From Arthrobacter sp. YN (GTDB taxonomy: Bacteria; Actinomycetota; Actinomycetes; Actinomycetales; Micrococcaceae), in NCBI RefSeq assembly GCF_002224285.1, contig NZ_CP022436.1:3906001-3970000 (forward strand): a DNA stretch of 64,000 nt. The letters are read 5' to 3'. Numbering within the stretch: position 1 is the stretch's first letter; the number at the start of each line of letters is the position of its first letter. The position numbers were made by a program, and so were the translations under genes. Positions 1-8,708 of this stretch are shown here, one piece after another. The notes beneath the pieces are model-generated. The model was not told the DNA's origin. It was given only the letters and a program-made list of their open reading frames with translations, and made no database searches.

Positions 1-591
1 TTCTGTCACCGTCACGACGAGGTCGGCCCGTTGCTGCAAGAACTCCACGGCGTGCTCAACTACGCTCTTTACGCTGCCCTGGACGATACGGGCATCCCGT
101 GCCAGGTCCGGCCAAGCATCACGCATCTCCACAATGAACGGGACTCCCCTGAGCTTGGAGAGAACGTATCCAGTAGCCAACGTTGGGAGACTGGGAGCCG
201 TGGCAAGGATTGCGTCGGGCTTCTTTCCTCCCAGACCTACGGGGACGGACATAATGGCAGAGAAGAGTTGATCCATGAATCGGGCCAGGGACGAAGTGCC
301 CATGTGTCGCAGGTAAGGGACACGGCGGATAGTCTCTCCATGGAGACCCCGCTGGTGCGAGAAGGCGAGTCCCGCTTGCCTGCGGGGCAGATTGCGCCGG
401 CCGTTTGGATAATGCGCTACAGGTGCGACAACGTCAACGTCCCAGCCAGCCCTTCGGAATTCTCGAGCGAGGGATGCCCATCTACGTTGAGGTGGGCTAT
501 GTTCGGGCCAGTAAGAGTGCGTGAGGAGCATGAGGCGCATCGGTGGAGCGGGAATTTCCGCAGCCTTGTCCCCGGTGAGGGAGTTAACCAT
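1..591 (-). CDS. Glycosyltransferase family 4 (WbuB-like), N-terminal part, cut by window edge
   Basis: An open frame runs without a stop from an ATG at 591 to base 1, giving the first 197 residues of a longer protein. Near the N-terminus is LMLLTHSYWPEHSPPQRRW, followed by GWDVDVVAP, and further on GVPFIVEMRDAWPDLARD. Together these look like the donor-independent first Rossmann half of WbuB-type GT4 enzymes, which transfer sugars from nucleotide donors to lipid-linked glycans at the cytoplasmic membrane. The sugar-nucleotide half lies outside the window. It starts 4 bases after the Pro-rich gene, so the two are probably one transcript. A second in-frame ATG at 540 (MRLMLL) is a possible alternative start. 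Family assignment is good; the sugar is unknown. Confidence 0.75.
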   Translation of the reverse strand, partial: MVNSLTGDKAAEIPAPPMRLMLLTHSYWPEHSPPQRRWASLAREFRRAGWDVDVVAPVAHYPNGRRNLPRRQAGLAFSHQRGLHGETIRRVPYLRHMGTSSLARFMDQLFSAIMSVPVGLGGKKPDAILATAPSLPTLATGYVLSKLRGVPFIVEMRDAWPDLARDARIVQGSVKSVVEHAVEFLQQRADLVVTVTE

Positions 592-595
592 GGGC

Positions 596-1258
596 CTACT
601 TGCCGTTGAGGCGGGGGCGAGGGCTCCCCTTGGAACGCAGAGCCCGGAAGTACGCAACACCCAGCAGAATCAGCACCAGAACAGTAACCCCTTGGACGAT
701 GGGGTTATTTTCAGCGACGGGGGCCAGCGCAACCTTCAGCGGGCCGGCAATATCGGCGCTGGCAACAGGTGGCGCCGCTGACTTAGTTGCCGACGGTGTC
801 GGCGTTGGGGTCGGGGTGGGCTCCGCCGGGGCTGTCGTGGTTTCGACAGGAACCAGAGGTTCTTCAACATAGCCTTGAATCCCGGAGTCCGTGGGCAGGA
901 CCGGCAACGGCGATTCTTGCGTGGGAGACGCGGGTGCGACCGGCTCAACGGCCGGTGGGACTGCGGGCTCCGTGACGGGCGGAGCAACAGGTGCTGGCTC
1001 TACTGGCGGAGGAACGGGTTCTGGGCTTTGCTCAGGCTCCAACGGGGTGAGCGTCGGAGACGGCTCCAAAATGGGAGGGACAACGACAGGCGGCACCACT
1101 GGTTTAGTCGGGACTCCCGGATCGGTTGGTTGCCCGGTTTCGGTCCCGGGGCCCGGCTCCAACTCGGTTGCGATGGCGGGTTGGATGCCAATGAACCCGA
1201 TAATGGCCAGCAAAAAGACCACGAGCATGGCTTGAACACGTTTGATTCCAGTGCCCAA
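596..1258 (-). CDS. Pro-rich secreted protein with C-terminal membrane anchor
   Basis: 220 residues. Residues about 11-31 form a hydrophobic signal segment (MLVVFLLAIIGFIGI) ending near AIATE. Residues 32-180 are low complexity, dominated by Pro, Val, Glu and Thr, with a PTPTPTPTP run near 150. A membrane helix at about 189-207 (VTVLVLILLGVAYF) is followed by a basic tail (RSKGSPRPR). No LPXTG motif is visible, so anchoring is by the helix. The start is a TTG at 1258 preceded by GGGGGGA; an ATG 30 bases inside is the alternative. It probably acts as a wall-spanning stalk. No catalytic domain is seen, and function is unknown. It is probably cotranscribed with the glycosyltransferase downstream. 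Confidence 0.7.
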   Translation of the reverse strand: MGTGIKRVQAMLVVFLLAIIGFIGIQPAIATELEPGPGTETGQPTDPGVPTKPVVPPVVVPPILEPSPTLTPLEPEQSPEPVPPPVEPAPVAPPVTEPAVPPAVEPVAPASPTQESPLPVLPTDSGIQGYVEEPLVPVETTTAPAEPTPTPTPTPSATKSAAPPVASADIAGPLKVALAPVAENNPIVQGVTVLVLILLGVAYFRALRSKGSPRPRLNGK

Positions 1259-1458
1259 CTTTCCCCCCGTTGTGTATGTTTTAGAACGCTATCTACGATC
1301 CATCCATCGCTACCGCCTGAGACATGACGGCGCGCGGACGTCCCCCTCCGCGGAGGGGCGACCCACGTTAGTTTATCGTATGGATTAGACCCAGCCCCCC
1401 TCAGCCGCAGGGACCTCGTCGCGAGTCCACCCCACTGGGCTTGATTATGGCCGCCCTT

Positions 1459-1497
1459 GGTAGAGTCGTCTCTGCTGACGTCGATTCAGAGGATTAC
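1459..1497 (+). promoter_or_regulatory. Extended -10 promoter and conserved 37-nt leader, copy A
   Basis: TGGTAGAGT (TGn plus a TANNNT hexamer at 1461-1466) lies exactly 37 bases from the ATG at 1498 (counted from the T of the hexamer). The leader reads ...TGCTGACG...GAGGATTAC before ATG and aligns without gaps to the leaders of both LCP genes. No convincing -35 box is present, as expected for an extended -10 promoter. Confidence 0.6.
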
Positions 1498-3210
1498 ATG
1501 ACACCCCTAAACTTCTCCCGACAATCATGGCTGCTGAGGCCATCTTCCGGAGGAGCTGGGCGATGGTCCCTCGCCATTCTCGCGGCCCTCCTGGTCGTCG
1601 TGGGCGTGATCTTCGCTCCCTGGGACAATAAGGCCGTTACACCCAACAATGCCGTGACACCCAACGCCCCCGCTTCACCGCCATCCCATCCCATCAGCGG
1701 TTACTTCATCACCGCCAATACCGAGTCATCCGCCAACAGGGAGAAGATGGCAGATATCAAGGCCTTGGGTGGAGATACAGCGATCACTTTTGGCACCCTT
1801 TTGAGACCGGCCACGGTGGAATCCCTTCCGACCGACTGCGTTGTGCAAGGTGTGGCCTGCGGCAAATTCGTCAGCACGTCCTTGAGCGTTCATCGATACT
1901 TCACCTATTCCGACGGAAGCCACTGGGGGGACTCTGTGGCGAAATGTCCCAATGACCGGAGTGTCTCATCCGCTGATAAGTCCTACACCATCTTGGTACT
2001 GCCCACAGAGGGCCGCGGCTGCACCTCCCCCGACGGAACCTATGACGTGGTGATAGTGGGGGGCAGCAAAGAGTCTGCCGAAGATCCAGCCGCCGCGTTG
2101 TCGTCGGCGGCAACGGAGTTGGACATGAAGTTCTATGCGGGTCTCCCGGCACCAGTCAAGCGGACCGACGTGGACTACCTTCCCGATCTTTCCTACATGA
2201 ATACCCTCGACCTTTTCACGGAGCGGTTCTTGGAGTACCAGGCAGCCAATAATGATGTTCCAGGCCTTGCCGGCTTTTACCATCACTTCGAGATGCCGAT
2301 TAGCTCCAATCAATTCTTCGACCCTGTTTTGTCTCTCTACAAGATGCAAAACACGGCAATTAAGCGCGTACTTCCATCCCGTTCAGCGGTCATTAGTCCA
2401 TATATCGAGTCCAGATCGGCGGCGTCCAACGTCAGCCCTCAAGATGCCCGGCTCGGGATACGCCGGATCGCCCAGACCTCGGGTGGCCTCGCACTGAACA
2501 TCGCCATCCAAGATGGTATGGGAACTGGAAAGGGCGCAGCCTATATGCCCAGCGAGGGCGACAGGCCCGTGGATACTTTCGCCGCAACCATCGTCGGCAA
2601 CGGGACGTGGGGTGAGAAGTACGTGGCACCCAATAGGGACTACTTCCAAGCCGCAGCGGATGGCATCACCGGGACAGGTGCCGTTTTGTGGGCCAACTTG
2701 GAAGGCATGGCCCCCTCTACAAAGACCAATACGTGCGGCAACAGCCTTCGTGGGCAAACCACCTTGGAAAGAATGGATCGCCAGCTTCAACAGATGGCTC
2801 AGGCTGAAAAGATAATTTCATTCATGTGGGATCCCTACTTCACGTGCAAAGGCACCGGCACGCCGCTCAAGGAGCAATTGCAGTCGGGGCATACGTCGCC
2901 CATCGTGACCGACGCTAAAGTCGACGCTGACGCAGGCGTAATAACCGTCGTCGGATTCAATCTCTCCGGCGGACAAGTGAAAGTGTCCTGGACCACAAGT
3001 GACGGCGCTTCCCATGAGCTGGACTCAAACCCTTCAAGCACGGCGAAAAGATACGGTGAGGACGGCGGCTCTAATCCAAGACTTGAATCGATCGTCATTA
3101 GTCTCGATGGATCAACGTTGCCCCCCGGAACCCCGTACCTGGTGAACGTCACCAACCGGCAAGACTCCGGCCAAAACATGGAGTTTGCGGACGGCGTATA
3201 TTCGCCTTGA
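1498..3210 (+). CDS. Membrane-anchored DUF4434-like (glycosidase-fold) protein
   Basis: 570 residues. A membrane segment at about 24-40 (LAILAALLVVVGVIF) is followed by a Pro/Asn-rich linker and a domain starting ISGYFITANTESSANREKM near residue 64. GYF at the start of a TIM-barrel strand, an HFEMP segment and a late SFMWDPYF strand resemble DUF4434, a glycoside-hydrolase-like barrel. The last about 110 residues look like a small beta-sandwich. The start is chosen by the leader shared with the LCP genes; the open frame continues 19 codons upstream, but that part covers the promoter. Its stop codon lies inside the -10 of the next gene. A role in polysaccharide processing at the cell surface is inferred; catalytic residues are not identified. 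Confidence 0.65.
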   Translation: MTPLNFSRQSWLLRPSSGGAGRWSLAILAALLVVVGVIFAPWDNKAVTPNNAVTPNAPASPPSHPISGYFITANTESSANREKMADIKALGGDTAITFGTLLRPATVESLPTDCVVQGVACGKFVSTSLSVHRYFTYSDGSHWGDSVAKCPNDRSVSSADKSYTILVLPTEGRGCTSPDGTYDVVIVGGSKESAEDPAAALSSAATELDMKFYAGLPAPVKRTDVDYLPDLSYMNTLDLFTERFLEYQAANNDVPGLAGFYHHFEMPISSNQFFDPVLSLYKMQNTAIKRVLPSRSAVISPYIESRSAASNVSPQDARLGIRRIAQTSGGLALNIAIQDGMGTGKGAAYMPSEGDRPVDTFAATIVGNGTWGEKYVAPNRDYFQAAADGITGTGAVLWANLEGMAPSTKTNTCGNSLRGQTTLERMDRQLQQMAQAEKIISFMWDPYFTCKGTGTPLKEQLQSGHTSPIVTDAKVDADAGVITVVGFNLSGGQVKVSWTTSDGASHELDSNPSSTAKRYGEDGGSNPRLESIVISLDGSTLPPGTPYLVNVTNRQDSGQNMEFADGVYSP

Positions 3211-3247
3211 TAGAATCGTCACTGCTGATGCCAACATCAAGGAACAC
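3209..3247 (+). promoter_or_regulatory. Extended -10 promoter and conserved 37-nt leader, copy B
   Basis: TTGATAGAAT gives a TGn extended -10 with TAGAAT at 3211-3216, 37 bases before the LCP start codon. It overlaps the TGA stop of the preceding gene (3208-3210). The leader contains a short perfect hairpin, TGATG/CATCA with a CCAA loop (3226-3239). It is nearly identical to the leader at 31455. Confidence 0.65.
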
Positions 3248-4324
3248 ATGACGCTCCCGAACGATACCGAAACTCCCACCTCAGAGTCCCGTCCCAGACG
3301 GCAGAAAAGCGGCAAGAAAACTGTACGGAACGTACTCCTTGGCTTTGCAGCCGCCGTGCTCGTCGCGGGTCTGATTGGGGGTGGCTATCTTTACAACCTT
3401 GCTCAGACGTTCAATTCGGGCACCACCAAGATCGAGACGGCTTTCCCTGAAGAGTCGACACGACCTCAGAAGACCGAGCCCGTGAATGGCACCGCCGCAA
3501 TGAACATCCTTGTGATGGGCAGTGACACTCGGGGGTCTGCGGAGCTCGACGTTGATACTCAGGCTTCCACCGACCAGCGAGCTGACACGTTGATGCTCGT
3601 GCACATCCCGGCAGACCGCAAGAACGTATACGCAGTATCACTTATGCGTGACCTTTGGGTAGATATTCCGGGGAAGGGGGAGTCAAAGATCAACTCTGCA
3701 TTGGCTCTTGGGGGCGTGCCACTTATGGTCCAGACTGTTGAGTCCCTATTCCAACAGCGCATTGATCATGTCGCAATGGTCGATTTTGAAGGCTTCAAGG
3801 GTCTTACTGATGCTCTGGGCGGAGTAGAAGTCGACGTAAAGATCCCCTTTGCACCGGCCAAGGGCCCTATGAAGGGCCACTACTACGAAGCCGGAAAGCA
3901 GACACTTAATGGCGACGAGGCGCTGGCTTTTGTCCGTGAACGTATGTCGTTCAGCGACGGCGACTACCAGCGCGTGCGGAACCAGCAGGCATACATGAAA
4001 GCAATCATCAGCAAGACGATCGCGCGGGAAACTCTGACCAACCCTGTGACCGTCAACAGTATGGTTGGCGCAGTGTCTCCTTTCATCAGCGTCGACAAGA
4101 GCTTCGACGCGGCTGCCATCGGCAGCCTTGCCCTGGGTATGAAGGATCTGCGAGCCAATGACACTGTGATGTTCACTTTGCCAACTCTCGGCACGGGCAG
4201 TTCAGCTGACGGCCAGTCAATTGTTGTCGCAGACACAACAGCCATAGCAGAGATCGCAGGAGCCCTTTCCAAGGATCAGCTGGGTGCCTATGTCACTGCC
4301 CACGCTCTGGAAAAAGGAAACTAG
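3248..4324 (+). CDS. LytR-CpsA-Psr (LCP) family wall-polymer transferase, paralog 1
   Basis: 358 residues: a short basic cytoplasmic tail (RPRRQKSGKK), one membrane helix at about 26-48, a spacer, and an LCP domain from about residue 85. Family signatures seen are MNILVMGSDTRG, RADTLMLVHIPADRK, VSLMRDLWVDIPG, KINSALALGGV and ALAFVRER...DYQRVRNQQ, with the conserved Asp and Arg residues that bind the pyrophosphate of polyprenyl-linked substrates. LCP enzymes move lipid-linked glycopolymers onto peptidoglycan outside the membrane. The start fits the conserved leader; an upstream in-frame start at 3185 would overlap the promoter. A second copy of identical length lies at 31494. The nearby glycan genes suggest its polymer is made locally, but the substrate is not shown. 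Confidence 0.93.
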   Translation: MTLPNDTETPTSESRPRRQKSGKKTVRNVLLGFAAAVLVAGLIGGGYLYNLAQTFNSGTTKIETAFPEESTRPQKTEPVNGTAAMNILVMGSDTRGSAELDVDTQASTDQRADTLMLVHIPADRKNVYAVSLMRDLWVDIPGKGESKINSALALGGVPLMVQTVESLFQQRIDHVAMVDFEGFKGLTDALGGVEVDVKIPFAPAKGPMKGHYYEAGKQTLNGDEALAFVRERMSFSDGDYQRVRNQQAYMKAIISKTIARETLTNPVTVNSMVGAVSPFISVDKSFDAAAIGSLALGMKDLRANDTVMFTLPTLGTGSSADGQSIVVADTTAIAEIAGALSKDQLGAYVTAHALEKGN

Positions 4325-4362
4325 CACCGGAGTCAAGCCGCAAATGTTGTTGCTGGGCCTGG

Positions 4363-4402
4363 GCCCCTGTACGCGCACTCGTCGCGTCCAGGGGCTTCTT
4401 TG
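4363..4402 (+). terminator. Intrinsic terminator after LCP gene 1
   Basis: The stem GCCCCTG/CAGGGGC (4363-4369 and 4389-4395) encloses a loop with its own GCG/CGC pairing and is followed by TTCTTTG. It lies 39 bases downstream of the LCP stop codon. Confidence 0.7.
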
Positions 4403-4503
4403 TGGCTTCCCGGCCTCTGGCACGTGGAACTGGGCACCGTTCCCATTCGAGTCAGGCCATGACGCAGGAGCTATTCGAACGGAAACGGAGCGGGCACTAA
4501 TCG

Positions 4504-4872
4504 TTAGGATGCGCCATTCTCTTGGCAGAACCCGTTGGCTCGAATTGCTTCCACAACTCCGGCCGCCTCGGTATCCGCTATGGGATCGTCTGCACGGTTG
4601 AAATGCTTGACCACAGTAGCCACCAGCGCTTTGTCGCTGCCGCCTTGAAGGATGGCAGCGCAGACATAGCGGGAATTGGTTGCGATCTCTTCCTGCGTGA
4701 ATTTCGGAGCCACTGGAGAAATGCGCTTCAAGAGGTCAGCGCTCTGTTCTTCCGTCACCTTGGGGACTGCTGGTTTTGACTCCGTAGTCGTAGGCTGGGG
4801 CTCGGACTGGCTCGGGGCGGAGCACCCAGCCAGGGCGAGTGTGATCAGGGCAGCGGAGAGTGCGCGTCTCAT
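4504..4872 (-). CDS. Small lipoprotein, DUF732-like
   Basis: 122 residues. An N-terminal lipobox (ALITLALAGC, Cys about 17) marks a lipoprotein. A short Ser/Thr/Pro linker leads to a domain of about 75 residues with two Cys (YVCAAILQGG and NGFCQ) that could form a disulfide. This layout matches DUF732, a small secreted actinobacterial domain of unknown function. It faces the LCP gene convergently and appears to be a single-gene unit. The DUF732 match rests on the Cys spacing and helical pattern only. Confidence 0.72.
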   Translation of the reverse strand: MRRALSAALITLALAGCSAPSQSEPQPTTTESKPAVPKVTEEQSADLLKRISPVAPKFTQEEIATNSRYVCAAILQGGSDKALVATVVKHFNRADDPIADTEAAGVVEAIRANGFCQENGAS

Positions 4873-5054
4873 AACTGTGGAATTCTCCTGGGGGTAGCAG
4901 TACAGGTCGTGGGCACTTGGCCCGCAGACGACACTATCCGATGCGGCGCCACGGACCCACTTGTCACCCGTGCTTTAGGGGCGCCCAGCTCTTGTACTGA
5001 CCCTGACTCACCAGCGAGGCCCGGGGTGTTGGGCGGGCTTTAGTTCCCACCAGA

Positions 5055-5085
5055 AAGTCCCGCCAACTTGACGTTGGCGGGACTT
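5055..5085 (-). terminator. Strong hairpin terminator after the choice-of-anchor-P gene
   Basis: A 13-bp perfect stem (AAGTCCCGCCAAC/GTTGGCGGGACTT) with a 5-nt loop lies 33 bases past the stop at 5119. There is no long T run. The 246 bases between the two flanking minus-strand genes (4873-5118) otherwise show nothing recognisable. Confidence 0.75.
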
Positions 5086-5118
5086 AATCGATTTGGGTAG
5101 ATCAGAGAACTACGAGGA

Positions 5119-6390
5119 TTAGGCTCCGACGCTTGAGTTGGAGTACCCGATTTGAATTTTGGACCCTGTCGGTAGAGTGCCAAGCGCTTGGCTAAGGACG
5201 ATCTCGACCATTGTGACGATGATCGTGGTCGATGACTTGCTGACCTTATGTAGGGTGACCTGGCCCAGTCCCGGTACCTGAATGACTGTGTTCGGGGCAA
5301 CTGAAGCGTTGATTGCCGGCAATCCAGCGATCCTGAGATTCGTGAATGTCGACGTGTCCGTCAGTTTAACCGGGCCCCCACTCGGAGCACGACTTGCGCT
5401 GGTTTCTGCCTTGATGGCCTCAACCTGTATGGCGCCGTTCAGAACATTGACTCCGCCGATGGTATTGACCACAGTGCTCTTTGCCTCAGGCGTCAGCACG
5501 CCCGTAGCTGTCGTCACCGAAGCTCCAGCCGAGACCACACCAGGGATGCTAACTCCGGCCACATTCGCCGATGTCGTTCCTCCAGCGCATTTGACGGACG
5601 CCAGTGCAGTCGGGCCGGACCCGATGAGACCGGATGCCAGAGTTGCCCTAGTGCCGTAACCTGTCCCAGCGAGATAACCGGTCTGCGGCGGCGTCAATTT
5701 AACGTTGCTAACTCCGAGGCGGATGTCTGTTCCGACCTTTAGGCCAAGAAGCCCAGCTTTAAGGATCTCCACCCGCAGTGCTGTCGTGGAGACTTGGTAG
5801 GTGGTGCCGACCAGGCGCTTCTCCTGCCCGTTCAGTGTAACTTTTCCTACCGAACCCAGAAGCGGCACTTTGAGATCAATAACGGTATTGGCTGCCGGAT
5901 TGGCGTTTACAGCAATGCCCAACACTTTAAGGTCGGCAATAGTTGTTTGATTTGTCCCGGCAAAAGCACCAGCGGTGTTCTTGTCTGCGGTGCTTTCAGA
6001 GGTTATGGCACCCGCGGTGATGAGACCACCGAGCAGGTTCGCCCCGGCTACGGTCGACTTCCCCTCAATGCGTTTACTTGTTGTGGTGAGCACTGTCTTG
6101 ACAGTCGTGGTTGCATTTCCAACAGTTCCAACAGCGGGGACGTTAAGCCCGCTGACGTTGTTGGAGGCCGTCTTACCCGTAGCACCCGTGCAGGCAATGC
6201 TCGCGCTGGCAGTTGGACCGGAAGTCAGTGTCTTGTCTGTGTTGAAAATGTATGACCCGTATGCGGATCCCGCGAATCCAGTAGTGATTTGTGCCGGCGT
6301 AATGCTTGTAGTGGCAAAGGCCGAAGAGGTGGCGCCGCCCGTAAGCGCAAGCGCAAGAGCGCCCGCTAATGCGATCATAGAACGTTTCAT
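5119..6390 (-). CDS. Secreted choice-of-anchor-P-type protein with two tandem repeats
   Basis: 423 residues. The start is the ATG at 6390, which has GGGGG upstream; 8 further in-frame codons lie before it. A signal peptide (MKRSMIALAGALALALTGG...SAFA) is followed by two related halves of about 190 residues. Each opens with a small G/Y/G motif (GFAGSAYGSYIF; GYLAGTGYGTRATL), has one isolated Cys (SIACTG; SVKCAGG), then NVxGxxxPxVxxxG and a central G(G/L)xxxxxAI segment. This matches the 'choice-of-anchor P' surface family. No catalytic motif, membrane helix or sortase signal is seen at the C-terminus. Probably an adhesive or structural surface protein; function is inferred. Confidence 0.7.
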   Translation of the reverse strand: MKRSMIALAGALALALTGGATSSAFATTSITPAQITTGFAGSAYGSYIFNTDKTLTSGPTASASIACTGATGKTASNNVSGLNVPAVGTVGNATTTVKTVLTTTSKRIEGKSTVAGANLLGGLITAGAITSESTADKNTAGAFAGTNQTTIADLKVLGIAVNANPAANTVIDLKVPLLGSVGKVTLNGQEKRLVGTTYQVSTTALRVEILKAGLLGLKVGTDIRLGVSNVKLTPPQTGYLAGTGYGTRATLASGLIGSGPTALASVKCAGGTTSANVAGVSIPGVVSAGASVTTATGVLTPEAKSTVVNTIGGVNVLNGAIQVEAIKAETSASRAPSGGPVKLTDTSTFTNLRIAGLPAINASVAPNTVIQVPGLGQVTLHKVSKSSTTIIVTMVEIVLSQALGTLPTGSKIQIGYSNSSVGA

Positions 6391-6713
6391 GTAATGCCCC
6401 CAGTAGTAGAACACGATGCAGTGATGGTGATCACACCGTAACGTCCAAGGTCTCTACTGGCAATAGACCGAAAGCCAAGAAGCTTTTCACATACAGAATT
6501 TGTGATTCCAGCATATTACTTGCGACTTTTTTCATCACAAATCTCTAATGCCCGTCCCCTTGCTTTGGTCCTGACACCCGGCGATTCCCTAGGGCTTCAA
6601 GCAGCCCGCCCCACACCACTCGACCGTCATCGGTAGCATTCATCCGCGATCGCATACGGGCTATAGAATGCCCGTAAAGACGCACATCAGCGTCACGACT
6701 TCCGGGGGATTCC
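6391..6713. promoter_or_regulatory. Divergent promoter region with AT-rich inverted repeat
   Basis: 323 bases between divergent surface-protein genes. An AT-rich stretch carries a 9-bp inverted repeat, ATTTGTGAT (6498-6506) and ATCACAAAT (6534-6542), 27 bases apart. A separate GTGATCAC palindrome lies near 6430, close to the minus-strand start. The plus-strand promoter is at 6662-6669. No gene is seen in the interval. Confidence 0.45.
6662..6713 (+). promoter_or_regulatory. TATAGAAT promoter with +1 hairpin leader, copy E
   Basis: TAGAAT at 6664-6669 is followed after 9 nt by the dyad GACGC-ACATCA-GCGTC (6679-6694), then 19 nt to the TTG start at 6714 with GGGGGA as ribosome binding site. 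The tandem paralog at 8709 has the same element order and the same spacings. A start site a few bases after the -10 would put the hairpin at the 5' end of the mRNA. Confidence 0.6.
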
Positions 6714-8588
6714 TTGAGTAATGTTTTGTGTGGTTCGCGCGCGTGCGGGCCGGTGGGTATACGACGGCGGCAAACAGTCTCTGGGCTCGGCACCGCCGCT
6801 TTGACCCTGGCACTGGTGTTGGGAGCGGCTACCGCGCCGGCAACGGCTGACGTTGTCAAGGATGCTGTCCTAGTGGGTGAGCAGCCTTCCAATATAGCCG
6901 TGAATTCGGTAACCGGCACAGCCTACGTGTCGACTTTGGGCGGCATTTACAGCATCGGCGGGGGTGGCACGGCGAATGTGTATCAGCCCGATATCTTGTC
7001 GTCGCGCATCGCTGTAAACTCGGCGACGAACAAGATCTACGTCAGCGATTCCAGTTCGGTCGCAGTAGTTGACGGCGTGACCCACGCAGCCACCACCGTC
7101 TCAGTTGGCGCTAATGCAGACGTCATTGCGGTAAACGAAAAGACCAATAAGGTCTATGTCAGCACTGCAAATGGCCTCAAGATCATCGATGGCGCTACAA
7201 ACGTGGCCACTCCGATCCTGAACTCCGCCGGCGCGCAAGACATTGCAGTCAATACCGCCACCAACAAGGCCTACGCTCTTTCCGCCGGGACTGTGAAAGT
7301 CATCGACGCCAGCGGAAAGATCACGTCAACTGTGTCCGTGGGTGCGGGCGGGATCGGCGCTATAGCGATCAATCCGTCAAAGAACAAAATCTACGTCACG
7401 ACGACACCAAAGTATGGATCCAGCGTCAAGGTCATCGACGGTGCCACTGACAAGATCACTGGATCCATGGCATCCGAAGGCCCGCTCGGAACTTTGGCGG
7501 TGAACCCCGCCACCGACAAGATCTACGTCGAATCTGGTACCTGGAACAGCGACGGATCCATCAAGGTGATCGACGGCGCCACTCTGAGGGAAACTGCGCA
7601 TATAGTCACGGCTACCCGGGTTCGCAGCATCGTGGTAAACCCGTCCAACAACAAGATCTACGCCACCATGACTGGCCGTGGAACCACCATCATTGATGGC
7701 CGAAACAACACCAGCCGAGCGCTTTATACGGGCCAGGAACCCGACGCTGCAGTCGTGAACACGTCCAACAACAAGGTTTACGTGGTCAACTCCGAGAGTG
7801 ATTCTGTGGGCGTCATTGACGGAAATGCGGAACAGCCCGTCAAGAACGACTTCAATGGAGATCTCAAGGCCGACATCTTAGCCAGAGATACTGCGGGGGT
7901 GCTCTGGCTCTACCCCGGCGATGGCTCCGGCGGCTGGCTGCCGCGCCTCCAGGTGGGACAGGGCTGGAACGTCATGAACGCCCTCGTGGCTCCCGGCGAC
8001 TTCAACGGAGATGGCAATGCCGATGTCTTGGCTCGAGACGGAGGCGGAGTGTTGTGGCTCTACCCAGGCAACGGTTCCGGCAGCTGGCTCGCTCGTGTGC
8101 AGGTAGGCAGCGGCTGGGAAGGCATGAGCGCAATTGAGGCGATCGACTTTCATGGTGACGGATTCGCTGATGTCGTAGCTCGTGCCCGCGATGGCGCGCT
8201 CTGGGTATATCGCGGAGATGGCAAGGGCGGTTGGCTGCCCCGGATGTGGGCCGGTTCCGGCTGGACCGGAATGTCCGAGATTACTGGCGTAGCTGACTTC
8301 AACGGTGATGGGGTCTCTGATCTCGTAGCCCGCGACGGCGCCGGAACTCTGTTCCTCTATCCGCCCAACGGCTATGGAAGCTGGCTCCCAAAGCAGACCA
8401 TTGGACAGGGTTGGAACAACATGAATTCACTTGTTGGTCCCGGCGACTTCAACGGCGACGGCAGGGCCGATATTCTCGCCCGCAACGCCGCAGGCGAGCT
8501 GTGGCTCTATGCGGGCAACGGCGGAGCATCGTGGCCCACCTCGAGCAAAGTGGGCTCAGGCTGGAACGGCATGTCCGCCATTCTCTGA
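6714..8588 (+). CDS. Secreted beta-propeller plus FG-GAP/VCBS repeat protein, paralog 1
   Basis: 624 residues. A signal peptide ends near ATAPATADV (residue about 45). Residues 50-370 hold about eight propeller blades of the YncE/NHL type, each with (A/V)VNPxxNKIYVT and KVIDGA(T/S). Residues 380-624 hold five repeats of the FG-GAP/VCBS kind (DFNGDGKADILARD...LWLYPGDGSGGW), each with a Ca-binding-like DxNxDGxxD loop. The TTG start is supported because the leader aligns base for base with the ATG of the downstream paralog. Likely an exported adhesion or scaffold protein; ligand unknown. It is transcribed with the same promoter type as the next gene but has its own terminator. Confidence 0.8.
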   Translation: MSNVLCGSRACGPVGIRRRQTVSGLGTAALTLALVLGAATAPATADVVKDAVLVGEQPSNIAVNSVTGTAYVSTLGGIYSIGGGGTANVYQPDILSSRIAVNSATNKIYVSDSSSVAVVDGVTHAATTVSVGANADVIAVNEKTNKVYVSTANGLKIIDGATNVATPILNSAGAQDIAVNTATNKAYALSAGTVKVIDASGKITSTVSVGAGGIGAIAINPSKNKIYVTTTPKYGSSVKVIDGATDKITGSMASEGPLGTLAVNPATDKIYVESGTWNSDGSIKVIDGATLRETAHIVTATRVRSIVVNPSNNKIYATMTGRGTTIIDGRNNTSRALYTGQEPDAAVVNTSNNKVYVVNSESDSVGVIDGNAEQPVKNDFNGDLKADILARDTAGVLWLYPGDGSGGWLPRLQVGQGWNVMNALVAPGDFNGDGNADVLARDGGGVLWLYPGNGSGSWLARVQVGSGWEGMSAIEAIDFHGDGFADVVARARDGALWVYRGDGKGGWLPRMWAGSGWTGMSEITGVADFNGDGVSDLVARDGAGTLFLYPPNGYGSWLPKQTIGQGWNNMNSLVGPGDFNGDGRADILARNAAGELWLYAGNGGASWPTSSKVGSGWNGMSAIL

Positions 8589-8611
8589 TTGACACCATTT
8601 CATGACAACCA

Positions 8612-8644
8612 ACGGCCAACCCTGATCGAATTTGGGTTGGCCGT
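8612..8644 (+). terminator. Hairpin terminator between the tandem beta-propeller genes
   Basis: The stem ACGGCCAACCC/GGGTTGGCCGT has 11 bp and an 11-nt loop. Its right arm overlaps the probable -35 (TTGGCC) of the next promoter, so termination and initiation signals share bases. No long T run follows. Confidence 0.6.
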
Positions 8645-8656
8645 CGGTCTATCCGC

Positions 8657-8708
8657 TATAGAATCCGACTACCGACGCTGTTGAGCGTCACTATCAATGG
8701 GGGATCTT
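8657..8708 (+). promoter_or_regulatory. TATAGAAT promoter with +1 hairpin leader, copy D
   Basis: TAGAAT at 8659-8664, a possible -35 TTGGCC 16 bases upstream, then the dyad GACGC-TGTTGA-GCGTC (8674-8689) and GGGGGATCTT before ATG 8709. Distances from the -10 to the dyad (9 nt) and from the dyad to the start (19 nt) equal those of copy E, while loop bases differ. That conserves the pairing rather than the sequence. Confidence 0.65.
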
